A stretch of 64,000 bases of DNA from Candidatus Thermodiscus eudorianus (GTDB taxonomy: Archaea > Thermoproteota > Thermoprotei_A > Sulfolobales > Acidilobaceae), in the NCBI GenBank assembly GCA_015521085.1, contig WAOW01000006.1:62001-126000 (forward strand), read 5' to 3'. This document shows, one piece after another, positions 8,352-17,395 of this stretch. The position numbers and the translations under genes were made by a program. The notes under the pieces were generated by a model, which was not told the origin of the DNA, searched no databases, and was given only the letters and a program-made list of their open reading frames with translations. The stretch's first letter is position 1. Each line of letters begins with the position of its first letter.

Positions 8352-9128
8352 TTGTATAGGGCGCTGGTGGTCTCGCCGCCTACAATCGACGTGTTGGAGA
8401 CTGGTTGCCGGGCTGGGGGCCCCGCGCTATACGCCGGGTACGCCTTCAGGGAGTTAGGCGTGGAGCCCTATGCTATCGGCCCTGTTGGACACGCCACCAT
8501 GGAGGTTGTCGGGGTCGAGCGGGGGCTTGGGGTACGCAGGGCTGGGTACATGGTTGTGGGGCCGGGCATGGTGTTTGAGATCTCCTATGAGGGTCCCTCA
8601 AGGACCATAAGGGCCAGGTCTTCGGTCCCAGTGATCGATGCCGGACAAGTTCTGAGTGTTGCTAGGAGTGTGGGCCCTCTTGACGTGGCTTTGGTGAGCC
8701 CGGTTTACGGGGAAGAGTATGGAGGGCTCCCGCTGCTCCTACAGGGCTACTCTAGGATTGTGGCCTTGGACGTGCAGGGGTACTCTAGGAGGGGCCTCCT
8801 CTACCCCGGGGGCATGGGAGTGGTGCAGGTGGTTCATGCCAGCGAGGGCGAAGCCCCCTATACGCCTGGGACCTGGCTTTTCCTACTGACCCGGGGGCCC
8901 GGGAGGGTTGACGTGTACATGTACGGGCGCCTCCTCGGGGGTGTTGATCCCCCTGGTGGGGTGTTGGAGGACCCGACGGGTGCTGGCGACGCGTTTACGG
9001 CCGCCTTCCTGGGCTATATGCTCCGTGGGTATGGTGTGGAGGATTCCGTGGCGCTGGCCTCCGAGATAGTCCCCTCTCTCCTGGAGGAGGTGCATGAGGC
9101 CGCGTGGATCGGGGATTGCAGTGTATAG
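8352..9128 (+). CDS. PfkB-family carbohydrate/nucleoside kinase
   Basis: The PfkB signature DPTGAGDAFTAAF (from Asp207; catalytic Asp213 in the anion hole) marks a ribokinase-like kinase that phosphorylates a sugar, nucleoside or related alcohol with ATP. An N-terminal Gly-Gly segment (CRAGGPALYAGYAF) matches the substrate-binding motif. At 258 aa it is shorter than the usual 290-320, with little lid. The TTG at 8352 follows GATGAGCG and no better start is seen. It lies divergent from the GIY-YIG gene and 15 bp before the protease gene. Confidence 0.85.
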   Translation: MYRALVVSPPTIDVLETGCRAGGPALYAGYAFRELGVEPYAIGPVGHATMEVVGVERGLGVRRAGYMVVGPGMVFEISYEGPSRTIRARSSVPVIDAGQVLSVARSVGPLDVALVSPVYGEEYGGLPLLLQGYSRIVALDVQGYSRRGLLYPGGMGVVQVVHASEGEAPYTPGTWLFLLTRGPGRVDVYMYGRLLGGVDPPGGVLEDPTGAGDAFTAAFLGYMLRGYGVEDSVALASEIVPSLLEEVHEAAWIGDCSV

Positions 9129-9143
9129 GCGGTAGCGTCTTAA

Positions 9144-10322
9144 TTGCCTGGCCTAGGAACGGTATCTGGAGTTGAGTGGGGGTTGGACAGGGGTCTGCTG
9201 GCGTTCGCCGCGATACTGGTAGTGTTCTGGACAATAGTCTACTCGCTGTTCCGCGGTAAGAGGGGTAGGGTGGAGGTCCACCCCGGCTATATAATAGCCA
9301 GGGCGGGGATAAGCCTCGACCCCATGCCCGAGGGCCGCAAGGCCAGGCTCTTCCGCCTCTACGGGTGGGCCAGCTTCGTAATCCTCATAGCGTCGGCGGT
9401 GCTCTTCTACTACTACACGATAGACCTCTTCCTGCTACGATACATCAAGCCCCCCGAGTGCTCCGCGGGGGTCGCCGGCTTCGTCCCCTTCATACCCGGC
9501 GTGACCATGTCGTGGCAGGCCACGATATACATACTACTGGCGCTGGGCGTGGCCGCGTTCTTCCACGAGCTAGCTCACGCCTACGTGGCGAGGGCCGTCG
9601 GGCTGAAGATAAGGGATGCCGGGATAGCCTTCTTCCTCTTCATACCGGGGGCGTTCGTCGAGCCCGACGAGGAGGAGCTGAATAGAGCCGAGAAGAGGAG
9701 GAAGATACCCGTCTATTCCGCCGGCGTCGGGGCCAACGCCGTGATCGCGGTTATAGCGCTACTCCTGGCTGGGGCCCTTGTAGCGGGAGCCGTCATCACC
9801 GGGGTTGACCCTGGGAGCCCTGCCAGCGAGGCGGGCTTGAAGCCCGGCATGGAGATCCTCGCCATAAACGGGACTCCTGTTAGGAGTGTTGGGGACGTGT
9901 TGAATATACTCGGAGGGATGGGCCTGCCGGACCCCACGAAGACCCTGACAATAGACTTCGAGGTCCGGTACAACGGTGAGGTAACCCATGTAATCGTGCA
10001 TAGAGAGGGTAACCCCAACGCGAAGCCCTGTGAGCGTGGGAGGATAGGCATAACCCTTGAGAACGAGTACTGGCCTAGCAGAGAAGTCGGCGTGTTCGTG
10101 AACCTGCTCTTCATAATAAACCTGAGCCTCGCCATAGTTAACGCCGCCCCCCTGGTGCTCCCACTACCGGGCGGCTCGATCCTGGCCGACGGAGCCTACA
10201 TCCTTAAAGAGCTCGTGGAGCCTCTCCTAGGCGAGAAGAAGGCCATGGCCCTGACCGTAGCGGTTGGCGTAGGGACCCTCTTGCTGGTCCTATCGCTCCT
10301 GAGCTTCCAGAGGATAATGTAG
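9144..10322 (+). CDS. site-2 protease (M50) membrane metalloprotease with PDZ domain
   Basis: This is an intramembrane zinc protease of the S2P/RseP type. The zinc motif HELAH is at 141-145 in a hydrophobic helix (GVAAFFHELAHAYVAR). A PDZ domain follows (about 215-300, with DPGSPASEAGLKPGMEILAING). The C-terminal membrane segment LPGGSILADGAYIL supplies the third zinc ligand Asp in a diverged LDG-type motif. About six membrane segments are visible, and a loop with two Cys (PPEC and KPCERG) may form an external disulfide. The TTG start at 9144 is the only one upstream of the first helix. Likely role: regulated cleavage of membrane-bound regulators or signal remnants. Confidence 0.92.
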   Translation: MPGLGTVSGVEWGLDRGLLAFAAILVVFWTIVYSLFRGKRGRVEVHPGYIIARAGISLDPMPEGRKARLFRLYGWASFVILIASAVLFYYYTIDLFLLRYIKPPECSAGVAGFVPFIPGVTMSWQATIYILLALGVAAFFHELAHAYVARAVGLKIRDAGIAFFLFIPGAFVEPDEEELNRAEKRRKIPVYSAGVGANAVIAVIALLLAGALVAGAVITGVDPGSPASEAGLKPGMEILAINGTPVRSVGDVLNILGGMGLPDPTKTLTIDFEVRYNGEVTHVIVHREGNPNAKPCERGRIGITLENEYWPSREVGVFVNLLFIINLSLAIVNAAPLVLPLPGGSILADGAYILKELVEPLLGEKKAMALTVAVGVGTLLLVLSLLSFQRIM

Positions 10323-10385
10323 GATCGCCCCCGGGTAAGGGTTATAGAGGCCGTGGCCCCACGGCCTCCAGGAGGTGTCGGGCTT

Positions 10386-11153
10386 ATGGATAAACGCGCC
10401 GGGATCGTCTTGATCCTAGTCGGGCTAGCAGTCATGGCAAGCTCCCTATACTCCTACTCCTCGACCGCAAGCCAGGTCTACACGGCGTTCACGGGCAAGC
10501 CCTCCGAGTGTAATGGAACGGCCTTCGGCGTGAACCTAGCCAACCTGGAGTCCCAGGGGAAGGGCTCCCTGGTGGCTTACTTCGAGGAGAACAGGAGCGT
10601 GGAGGTCCTGGAGAACTTCACCTGGAGGCTCTCAGTCCTAAACGACCCCTGTAGAGACGGGTACGCCGAGGTCCGCCTGACGACGTCAAACGGCGAGGAT
10701 ATACACACGAACACAACCATAGAGAACCTATACAGTATACTGGCCGCTCCCCTAGACCTCCTAGCACTATACGCCCAGCAGAGCGGAGTGGTGTCTAGCC
10801 TGGGACCGGCGTCGGGCTACCGGGTAGACCTGCAGCCCCAAATCATAACCGGCCCGGTGAACGGGACCTACTACCTAGGCTTCACCACGTACTACTACCA
10901 CGGCTCCACGGGCCTCCTAATGAAGATAGAATCCCACCGAGTGCTCAGCTACGGTAACGCCACTGGCGCTCCCAAGCTAATGCTCCTCAAGATGGAGGTA
11001 AACGACTACTCCTACCAGAAGGGCGGGGAAACCGCCTCCTACAGGGAGAGCCTAGACATAGCCACCGCCGCATCATTTCTATACGGGCTCTACTTCATAC
11101 TTGGGCTCGTCATAACCCTATACGGCCTCGGAAAACTAGCCTCCCTACTCTAA
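10386..11153 (+). CDS. membrane-anchored extracellular protein, unknown
   Basis: The 255-residue product has an N-terminal membrane segment (IVLILVGLAVMASSLY), a 190-residue external domain with several N-glycosylation sequons (NGT, NRS, NFT, NTT, NAT) and two Cys that could pair, and a C-terminal segment (FLYGLYFILGLVITLYGLG). I do not recognise the family. The frame is open from a GTG at 10353, but the ATG at 10386 is preferred because CCAGGAGGTG (10368-10377) stands 8 bp before it. It follows the site-2 protease by 63 bp on the same strand and could be a substrate or partner, which is speculation. Confidence 0.75.
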   Translation: MDKRAGIVLILVGLAVMASSLYSYSSTASQVYTAFTGKPSECNGTAFGVNLANLESQGKGSLVAYFEENRSVEVLENFTWRLSVLNDPCRDGYAEVRLTTSNGEDIHTNTTIENLYSILAAPLDLLALYAQQSGVVSSLGPASGYRVDLQPQIITGPVNGTYYLGFTTYYYHGSTGLLMKIESHRVLSYGNATGAPKLMLLKMEVNDYSYQKGGETASYRESLDIATAASFLYGLYFILGLVITLYGLGKLASLL

Positions 11154-11186
11154 CCCCAAGTATACCCCAGTCCTGAGGCCCCGGGA

Positions 11187-11759
11187 TTAGACGCCCCAAG
11201 CCTCAGCCGTCAAGAGGAGGAAGACTATCCCGAGGACCGCGACTAGGAGGACGCTCGGGCTGAGCATGTCCCGGGGCTTCCTAAGCGAAACCACTATAAC
11301 TAGGCCCAGGACCGTGGCGCTCGACGTGCAGAGGAACAGGGACGCTATGCCAGGGTAGTACGTCGTTGCATGGTCTATGGCATCTAGCAGGTATACGAAT
11401 ACACTGCTAGCTGCCAGGTGGGAGGCCAGGCCAGCGGTCGCGAGGCCCAGCGCAAAAGCCAGGACCGGGTCCACCGGGGGCGTGGCTTCCCTGCCTCCGA
11501 GGCCCGTGACTATCCACGCTATACTGCCAGACACCATCGAGGCGAGGAGGGCGGAGGCGTAGGCCTTCAAGGGCTCCCTCTTCCAGGCGAAGTACGCGGG
11601 GGCCACGTAGGTGGGGAGCCCGGCTAGAGCACCCGCTACCAGGGTGCTCCCAGTGGCCAGGTAGCCCGCGTAGGCTAGTATGAAGGCTAGCAGTATGCTC
11701 CCCAGGCCCACGAGGGGCTTCCTCTTACCCCGTTGCCGCGGAGTCCTCGACAGGTTCAT
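11187..11759 (-). CDS. integral membrane protein, unknown
   Basis: The 190-residue product has five or six hydrophobic segments and a basic N-terminus (SRTPRQRGKRKP), and no family is recognised. The frame is open to 11852, but the ATG at 11759 is preferred because it overlaps the stop of the upstream gene as TAATG, the usual sign of translational coupling in archaea. It is therefore the last gene of a three-gene minus-strand unit with the JAMM-type protein and the YfcE-type phosphodiesterase. Confidence 0.75.
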   Translation of the reverse strand: MNLSRTPRQRGKRKPLVGLGSILLAFILAYAGYLATGSTLVAGALAGLPTYVAPAYFAWKREPLKAYASALLASMVSGSIAWIVTGLGGREATPPVDPVLAFALGLATAGLASHLAASSVFVYLLDAIDHATTYYPGIASLFLCTSSATVLGLVIVVSLRKPRDMLSPSVLLVAVLGIVFLLLTAEAWGV

Positions 11760-12148
11760 TACCCGGTTACACCCACTTCGACGAGGCCCCTGCTGGTCTG
11801 CTTCCAGGCCCTTATCTCCCTCTTCGATGCGATGACCCATATATATGGCCACCGCTTCATCCCCTCAAGGTCGTATTTGCTCGGCCTTGGCTCCCCGCAG
11901 GGGTGGTTGTGGTATACAGCTACAAGCTCCAACCCGTACCTCTCGGCCATGGTGAAGGCCACGACTATATCCCAGGCGTCTCCCTGGAACCTGTCCCTGG
12001 CACCATACACGTTCCTCAATGGAACGTAGACTAGGACGCGGGAGCCTCTACCGAAGAGTAGCCCGATGTGCTCGACGCTGGAGTCGGCTGCTATGACCTC
12101 CAACAGCCTCTTCAAGCCGTCGAGCTCGATTACCTCTTGTCCAGCCAA
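11759..12148 (-). CDS. JAMM/MPN-domain metalloprotease (deubiquitinase-like)
   Basis: The complete JAB1/MPN/Mov34 metal signature is present: Glu26 (SVEHIGLLFG), then His80-Asn-His82, seven residues, Ser90, two residues, Asp93 (HNHPCGEPRPSKYD). Such archaeal proteins remove ubiquitin-like modifiers (SAMP, Urm1-type) from proteins or from sulfur-carrier conjugates. At 129 aa it is a minimal catalytic domain. The start is a TTG at 12148, inside the last 19 bp of the upstream phosphodiesterase gene, and the stop overlaps the next ATG (TAATG). The tight overlaps on both sides suggest one transcript. Confidence 0.9.
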   Translation of the reverse strand: MAGQEVIELDGLKRLLEVIAADSSVEHIGLLFGRGSRVLVYVPLRNVYGARDRFQGDAWDIVVAFTMAERYGLELVAVYHNHPCGEPRPSKYDLEGMKRWPYIWVIASKREIRAWKQTSRGLVEVGVTG

Positions 12149-12648
12149 ATTATCCTCGCCTTCAACGTGCTCGTATCCAGCACTGCTACGCTGGGCTCCC
12201 CGAGCCAGCCCCCGGTCTCGCCGGGATTCAATACCAGGACTCCCCTCTTGTAGCGTAGATCGCTATCGTGGGTGTGACCATACAATACCGCGTCCCACCT
12301 CCGCGACTCCGCCAGTGCATCGACTATCTCAACGGTATTCTCGGGCGACCCGAAACCGTGTAGCAGGAGTATCCTCCTGCCGTCTAGTGTAAGAGTGTAG
12401 GGCGGCTCCCGGATCCCGGCTCCCACCTTTGAAGCAGCCCTCCTCAGACCCTCCTTCTCGCCGCAGTTATTACCGTAGACCGCTTCTACCCTGGCCTTGA
12501 GGCTCCCGGCTAGCTCTATCAGTGTGAAGGGCGCGACTATGTCTCCTAGGTGTATTACCAGGTCCACTCCGAGCTCGTTGAACACTCCTGCAGCCCTTCT
12601 GACATTCGCTAGGTTGTCGTGGGAGTCACTCATTACACCTACCAGCAC
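12130..12648 (-). CDS. YfcE/MJ0936-family metallophosphodiesterase
   Basis: The calcineurin-like fold motifs are complete: SDSHDN (Asp8, His10), HLGDI (Asp36), YGNNC (Asn), LLHGFG (His) and YGHTHDSD (His-Thr-His). This subfamily hydrolyses phosphodiesters such as cyclic nucleotides or model substrates with two metal ions; the natural substrate in archaea is unsettled. Length of 172 aa is normal. The gene starts with GTG at 12648 and leads a three-gene unit with the JAMM-type protein and a membrane protein. Confidence 0.92.
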   Translation of the reverse strand: MLVGVMSDSHDNLANVRRAAGVFNELGVDLVIHLGDIVAPFTLIELAGSLKARVEAVYGNNCGEKEGLRRAASKVGAGIREPPYTLTLDGRRILLLHGFGSPENTVEIVDALAESRRWDAVLYGHTHDSDLRYKRGVLVLNPGETGGWLGEPSVAVLDTSTLKARIIWLDKR

Positions 12649-12921
12649 GGGGGTACGCCCTCCTAGTAATGTAGTTGCCCGTTGGGGGCAAAAACGTTGG
12701 GGCCCTCGGCCGTCATGGCCGTATCCTCCTATGGGGGTAGTCCGGGTTTTATATTAGTATTTAGTTTTACGCGATTACCCTGTTAGAGGGCGTCTGATGC
12801 GATATGGAGCCTGTAATGCCCGTGGATATACTCGGCGGGGCGTGGCTGTTACTAACAATTCTAAAATACCTAGAGGCGTCTATCTAGTGAATATGGTCTA
12901 TTAGAGAAGTGGTGTTTGTCC

Positions 12922-13944
12922 ATGGTTCAGAAGCCAAGGGTTTTCGTGACTAGGCAGATCCCGGAGCCCGGGCTGGAGAGGATCCGGGAATACTACGATG
13001 TAGACGTCTGGAGCGAATACACGGCGCCGCCCTACGAGGTCCTCCTGGAGAAGGCCCGCGAGTACGACGCCCTGGTCACACTACTTACTGACAGGGTCGA
13101 CTGCAACCTGATCAAGGAGGGCCAGCCCCGGCTGAGGATAATTGCGCAGTACGCCGTGGGATTCGATAACATAGACCTGGAGTGCGCCACAAAGTATGGG
13201 GTATACGTGACTAACACGCCCGGGGTATTGACGGAGGCTGTAGCCGACTTCACATGGGGGCTCATACTGGCTGTCACCAGGAGGATCGTAGAGGCCGACG
13301 GCTTCGTTAGGAGCGGCGAGTGGCACAAGACGGGGACGGGATGGCACCCGCTCATGATGCTCGGCTTCGAGGTCAACGGCAAGACGCTGGGCATAATAGG
13401 CATGGGACGCATAGGGAGGGCCGTGGCCGAGAGGGCTAAAGGCTTCAACATGAAGATCCTATACTACGATTCGAGGCGCCTGCCGCGCGAGGAAGAGGAG
13501 AGGCTCAACGCCAGATACGCCACCCTCGAAGAACTACTCAGGGAGTCGGACATCGTCTCGCTACACGTACCGTTGACGAAGGAGACCTACCATTTGATAG
13601 GCGAGCGGGAGCTCAAGATGATGAAGAAGACAGCGTACCTAATCAACACGGCCCGAGGGAAGGTTGTAGACAACATGGCTCTAGCCAAGGCCCTTGAGGA
13701 GGGATGGATCGCCGGCGCCGGTATAGACGTGTTCGAGCAGGAGCCACTGCCCCCAGACCATCCCCTCACGAAGCTTAAGAACGTCGTGCTGGCTCCTCAC
13801 GCCGCGAGCGCTACCACAGAGACGAGGACGAGGATGGCCATGCTCGTAGCCGATAACTTGATCGCCTTCCTCAAGGGAGAGGTGCCTCCTACGCTCGTGA
13901 ACAGGGAGGTCGTCAATGTGAGGAAGCCCGGCTTCAACAAGTAA
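12922..13944 (+). CDS. gyaR: D-2-hydroxyacid dehydrogenase (glyoxylate/hydroxypyruvate reductase type)
   Basis: The protein is a D-isomer-specific 2-hydroxyacid dehydrogenase with the NAD(P)-binding motif [15 protein letters not shown] and the catalytic set Arg (NTARGKVV), Glu ([12 protein letters not shown]) and His (LAPHAAS). Close archaeal relatives reduce glyoxylate or hydroxypyruvate with NAD(P)H. Of two in-frame starts (TTG 12916 and ATG 12922) the ATG is chosen. The 273 bp before it hold an AT-rich stretch (TTTTATATTAGTATTTAG, about 12748-12765) and a second one (CTAAAATACC, about 12861-12870); the latter fits a promoter for this gene, the former could serve an unseen small RNA, but I find no C/D-box pair. 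Confidence 0.92.
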   Translation: MVQKPRVFVTRQIPEPGLERIREYYDVDVWSEYTAPPYEVLLEKAREYDALVTLLTDRVDCNLIKEGQPRLRIIAQYAVGFDNIDLECATKYGVYVTNTPGVLTEAVADFTWGLILAVTRRIVEADGFVRSGEWHKTGTGWHPLMMLGFEVNGKTLGIIGMGRIGRAVAERAKGFNMKILYYDSRRLPREEEERLNARYATLEELLRESDIVSLHVPLTKETYHLIGERELKMMKKTAYLINTARGKVVDNMALAKALEEGWIAGAGIDVFEQEPLPPDHPLTKLKNVVLAPHAASATTETRTRMAMLVADNLIAFLKGEVPPTLVNREVVNVRKPGFNK

Positions 13945-13980
13945 ACCCCGCGCCACGTCTAGACCCTCGGGTGGCTTGCT

Positions 13981-14223
13981 ATGGCCGAGGATAGGTTTAG
14001 GGAGTACGAGGAGGCGTTGTCCCGTGTCAGCGAGTTGAAGATAGGCGATTTGAGGAAGCTCTGGATCGAGTATGATAAGCAGAACGATATACTCTACTTC
14101 GTATTCAGCGACGAGGAGCCCGATGAGAGCATAATGATCGAGGACGACATTATAGTGAGCCTCAAAGGCGATAGACTCGTGAGCATCTCGGTCTACAACT
14201 TCTCGAAGCGGGTAAACCTCTAG
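13981..14223 (+). CDS. DUF2283-like small protein
   Basis: The 80-residue acidic protein contains WIEYDKQNDILYFVFSDEE, then IEDDIIVSLKGDRLVSISVYNFSKR, which follows the DUF2283 pattern (YD...D.LY.... and a closing I.N.S). The family has no known function; bacterial members are small beta-rich proteins often linked to toxin-antitoxin loci. It lies 36 bp after the 2-hydroxyacid dehydrogenase, probably in the same transcript, and is followed by a T-rich terminator. Confidence 0.75.
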   Translation: MAEDRFREYEEALSRVSELKIGDLRKLWIEYDKQNDILYFVFSDEEPDESIMIEDDIIVSLKGDRLVSISVYNFSKRVNL

Positions 14224-14225
14224 GC

Positions 14226-14248
14226 TCCAATAAATAATAATTTTTCCC
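14226..14248 (+). terminator. T-rich terminator after DUF2283-like gene
   Basis: Directly after the stop codon the strand reads CAATAAATAATAATTTTTCCC. A run of five T after an AT-rich segment is the usual intrinsic stop signal for archaeal RNA polymerase. It separates this gene from the surface-protein gene. Confidence 0.5.
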
Positions 14249-14326
14249 TGTAGGCGTATGATCTCTATAACCAATAGATATTAACCCTTCTCCACAGGGA
14301 TATAGATGGAAAAAGGGTGAAGGTGA

Positions 14327-16609
14327 TTGACTAAAATAAACCTTAAACCGGTACTCCTACTGGCAATACTCGTGCTACTACCAATAGCACAGGCATTAAT
14401 AGCCTCGACCACGGTAAACGAGACAGCCAGTCTCGGAGCAAGCCACTCGACCATAACCTACCAGCTACAGGCGACGACTGAGAAGCCTACCAACGCTACC
14501 GGGTCCTTCACGCTGACCCTACAGGGCGATAGCAACAGCGGAACCATGTCCCTAGCCGGGGACTCCAACATAGACTACGTGAACGAGAACATGAGCGACC
14601 TTTACATAAGGCTAAACCTGCAGGGCTCCTATAGCAGCGAGAGATTCTCCACGTCATTCGACCTAGACTTCTACACCAACCTAAGCAACACTATGAACAT
14701 GACCCCATCGCCATCACTGATAGCGCCTCTAACCGCGGAGTTACCCTACCTGCAGGTAGCAATGCCAGCCTACATACTCCAGAACCCCATGAACCCCATG
14801 GGCGGGCAACCCGGCATGCCGGGCATGCCGAGTATGGAGGTATCAGTCAATGCCACGGGAACAACCACGGGAGTATTTAATGGAACGCACGGCGTGTTCC
14901 AGACCAATGTCGACGGCGTGTTCAACCTAGTGAACGGTGCCATGATCCTCGTCGGCATGCCCGGCGACTTGAAGGGCAACTTCACGCTCTACCAGATGCA
15001 GGTGGTCACTAACACCTCGTCTACCACGGATACAATGATGAATGTGACCTTCAACAGCGGCAACACTACTATAGACCAGCAGGCAGCGTACAACCTCTAC
15101 AACATACTCTCCATGATGAAGTCGATGCTAGAAGCCAACAACCAGACCTCCACCAGCATAGACGTGACATACTCCGGGGGCACTAGCGTGGGTGTCCATA
15201 TACACTCGGAGACTAGCACAACGGCACCGCCAACAACGCCTATAGCAGGGAACTACACGGTACAACCCAACATCACGGCCAACGCGATACCACTCTTCTA
15301 CGAGAATGCGACGGGATCATTCACATACCACCTACTCCTAACAGGCAGCTCGTCCACCAAGACCCTACACGCAGAGGATACAATCCAGGCCAATGTAGAG
15401 GGGATAAACCCGGACGCGCTATCCTTCTACCCGACAAACATTAATGTAAACGGGCAGATCACAAACAACGGGTTATCCGCCAACATCAACATCGAGGGAG
15501 ACGGCGACCCGAGCGTGGCCTACGATATAGCAGCCACGCTACTCTACCCCTTCATGGACGAGGGACTCTGCAGCAAGACCAGCCTCACAGCCGACTTCTC
15601 CACGGATGGCAGCATACACTTCTACAACACGGAGACCGGCGAGGACCTAGGGACGCAGCTACACATAACGTGCCAGAACCTCGAGGACCTAGAGCACATA
15701 ACGGTTGGAGAACCAGGGTTATCGGTTCGGAAGGTCGCTAGCGGAGAGACCATAGTAGAGGGTTCTGGAGAGACGGTGAACCTCAGCTACCCAATATTCC
15801 AGGGGTCCAAGGTCGTCGAGGTCCACGGGAAGGGATTCAGCGTAAAGACTGGTAGAATAGCCCTCGCATCGAGCAAGGTATTCGTCGTCAAGGCCGGGAG
15901 CCGCGAGGTCGTGTTCAAGACCCATGGAAACACGGTGATAGATGGCGCCCTAAAGCTGAAGGTCCTTGACGAGACCGAGGCTTCACAGCTAGCCGCCTCC
16001 CACGGCTACACGGCCGCTGGAGTGGGCGTTAGCGTGGAGGGTATTGAGAAGGGCAAGGCCGACATAACCCTGCCGGTAGAGTCGACGAACGTCGCTATAC
16101 TAGAGCTACACGATGATGGCACAGCGACCCTGATAACGAATGTTAACGTGAACCCTGACGGAACAGTGACGTTTAGGGCCTCAAGCTTCTCCACCTTCAT
16201 CCCAGTAGCTCTTGGAGGTAGCGGAGGCGGAGCAACGACCACGTCCACCGCGAGCCAGACACAGACGAGCACAGGCACACAAACCACGACAACCAGCAGC
16301 CCAGGTACAACAACCAGCACAAGCCAGACGACAACGACAAAGGAGGAATCACCAGGCCCGACAATAGCGCCGGGAACCACTACGACAACAACCACGAAAC
16401 CCTCGCCAACAGGGTCAAAGACGACGGCAACCGGTACAACGGAAACAACCAGCACAAGTACACAAGAGGAGAGCCAGGAACAAGCCAGTAGCATAACCAC
16501 ACAGGGAGGCGGAGGAGAACAAGGAAGCGGTAACACAGCCCTGATGGCCGCCGCCATAATAGTTATAATCGTTGTTGGAGCCGCTGCGGCACTAGCCCTG
16601 AAAAGGTAA
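14327..16609 (+). CDS. Thr-rich cell-surface glycoprotein, membrane-anchored
   Basis: This 760-residue protein has a signal peptide (PVLLLAILVLLPIAQALIA), a long Asn/Thr/Ser-rich external part with dozens of NxT/NxS sequons, a Thr/Ser/Pro linker (about 635-735, e.g. TSTGTQTTTTSSPGTTT) and a C-terminal anchor (LMAAAIIVIIVVGAAAALAL) ending in KR. A beta-rich domain around 450-630 precedes the linker. The plan is that of S-layer-associated or solute-binding archaeal surface proteins, with the linker probably O-glycosylated. The TTG start at 14327 follows GGTGAAGGTGA, a good ribosome binding site. Function unknown; it stands alone between a terminator-like stretch on each side. Confidence 0.88.
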   Translation: MTKINLKPVLLLAILVLLPIAQALIASTTVNETASLGASHSTITYQLQATTEKPTNATGSFTLTLQGDSNSGTMSLAGDSNIDYVNENMSDLYIRLNLQGSYSSERFSTSFDLDFYTNLSNTMNMTPSPSLIAPLTAELPYLQVAMPAYILQNPMNPMGGQPGMPGMPSMEVSVNATGTTTGVFNGTHGVFQTNVDGVFNLVNGAMILVGMPGDLKGNFTLYQMQVVTNTSSTTDTMMNVTFNSGNTTIDQQAAYNLYNILSMMKSMLEANNQTSTSIDVTYSGGTSVGVHIHSETSTTAPPTTPIAGNYTVQPNITANAIPLFYENATGSFTYHLLLTGSSSTKTLHAEDTIQANVEGINPDALSFYPTNINVNGQITNNGLSANINIEGDGDPSVAYDIAATLLYPFMDEGLCSKTSLTADFSTDGSIHFYNTETGEDLGTQLHITCQNLEDLEHITVGEPGLSVRKVASGETIVEGSGETVNLSYPIFQGSKVVEVHGKGFSVKTGRIALASSKVFVVKAGSREVVFKTHGNTVIDGALKLKVLDETEASQLAASHGYTAAGVGVSVEGIEKGKADITLPVESTNVAILELHDDGTATLITNVNVNPDGTVTFRASSFSTFIPVALGGSGGGATTTSTASQTQTSTGTQTTTTSSPGTTTSTSQTTTTKEESPGPTIAPGTTTTTTTKPSPTGSKTTATGTTETTSTSTQEESQEQASSITTQGGGGEQGSGNTALMAAAIIVIIVVGAAAALALKR

Positions 16610-16649
16610 CGCCACCGTATAGTCTAAAGAGTCGGGGGGCCTACGCACC

Positions 16650-16665
16650 TCCATCCGTTTTTACT
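16650..16665 (+). terminator. T-rich terminator after surface protein gene
   Basis: A stretch CCATCCGTTTTTACTATTAA follows the surface-protein gene by about 45 bp. The five-T run is consistent with an archaeal intrinsic terminator and lies before the next gene's ribosome binding site. Confidence 0.4.
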
Positions 16666-16711
16666 ATTAATAATCCGGTGGTAGCCATCGTTCTAAGGGA
16701 AGGGTGTAAAG

Positions 16712-17395
16712 TTGGCTAGAAGGGTCAAGATCGTACTATTCGACATGGACGGGGTCCTGGTGAGGATCCATAGCAGTTGGGAGTACCTCCACAGGCGCTT
16801 CGGCGTCTTGGAGGAGGCCAAGAGGGTCATGCGGGAGTTCCTTGAGGGAAAAATAGACTATATCGAGTGGATGAGGCGGGACACAGAGCTATGGGTCAAG
16901 AAGAAGGGCAGGGTCCATATCCGTGAACTCATAGAGGAGTTCAACAATGTCGAGATCGACCCCGAGGTTCCGGTTGTAGGGAGCGGCCTCCACAAGAGGG
17001 GTATACTAGTCGGCATCGTCTCCGGGGGGATCGACCTGCTGGCCAGGAGGGTCGCCCGCGTTATTGGCGCCGACGTATGGGTGGCCAACAAGCTGGAGTT
17101 CGATAAGAGGGGCTACTTGAAGCCCGGCGGCGTGCCTATTGTTGGCGTGGATAAGTCGAGGGCTGTTAGGAGGATACTGGGAGAGTATGGTATAGAGCCG
17201 TGGGAGGCCATGTTCGTGGGGGATAGTAGGTGGGATGAGAGTGCTATGCGGGTCGTGGGCTATCCCGTCGCCTACGGCGACTCGTGTAGCTATCTCGATA
17301 GCGTGGTGAAGTGCAGGGTGTCTAGGCTAGTCGAGGTCTTGGAGTTAGTTGATGAAATAGAGGAAAAGGGTGATTGCCCAGGTTTCAGGGTCTAG
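16712..17395 (+). CDS. HAD-superfamily phosphatase (PSP-like)
   Basis: Motif I is FDMDGVLV with nucleophile Asp11 and acid Asp13; motif II is GIVSGGID; motif III Lys is in VDKSRA; motif IV is FVGDSRWDES. A helical cap lies between motifs I and II (about 20-90), as in the phosphoserine-phosphatase-like IB subclass. The likely reaction is hydrolysis of a small phosphomonoester; serine phosphate is possible but not shown. The TTG at 16712 is preceded by AAGGGAAGGGTG. The stop overlaps that of the convergent isocitrate dehydrogenase by 4 bp. Confidence 0.85.
   Translation: MARRVKIVLFDMDGVLVRIHSSWEYLHRRFGVLEEAKRVMREFLEGKIDYIEWMRRDTELWVKKKGRVHIRELIEEFNNVEIDPEVPVVGSGLHKRGILVGIVSGGIDLLARRVARVIGADVWVANKLEFDKRGYLKPGGVPIVGVDKSRAVRRILGEYGIEPWEAMFVGDSRWDESAMRVVGYPVAYGDSCSYLDSVVKCRVSRLVEVLELVDEIEEKGDCPGFRV

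Noticed and set aside
12766-12915. Possible small RNA after the AT-rich stretch before the 2-hydroxyacid dehydrogenase
   Set aside because: I could find no C/D box or K-turn motifs or a stable hairpin; the sequence only has a TATA-like element upstream.
16006-16557. A 183-codon frame opposite the Thr-rich linker of the surface protein
   Set aside because: Its Val-rich low-complexity sequence is the complement of Thr codons; the plus-strand protein with signal peptide and anchor is clearly the real gene.
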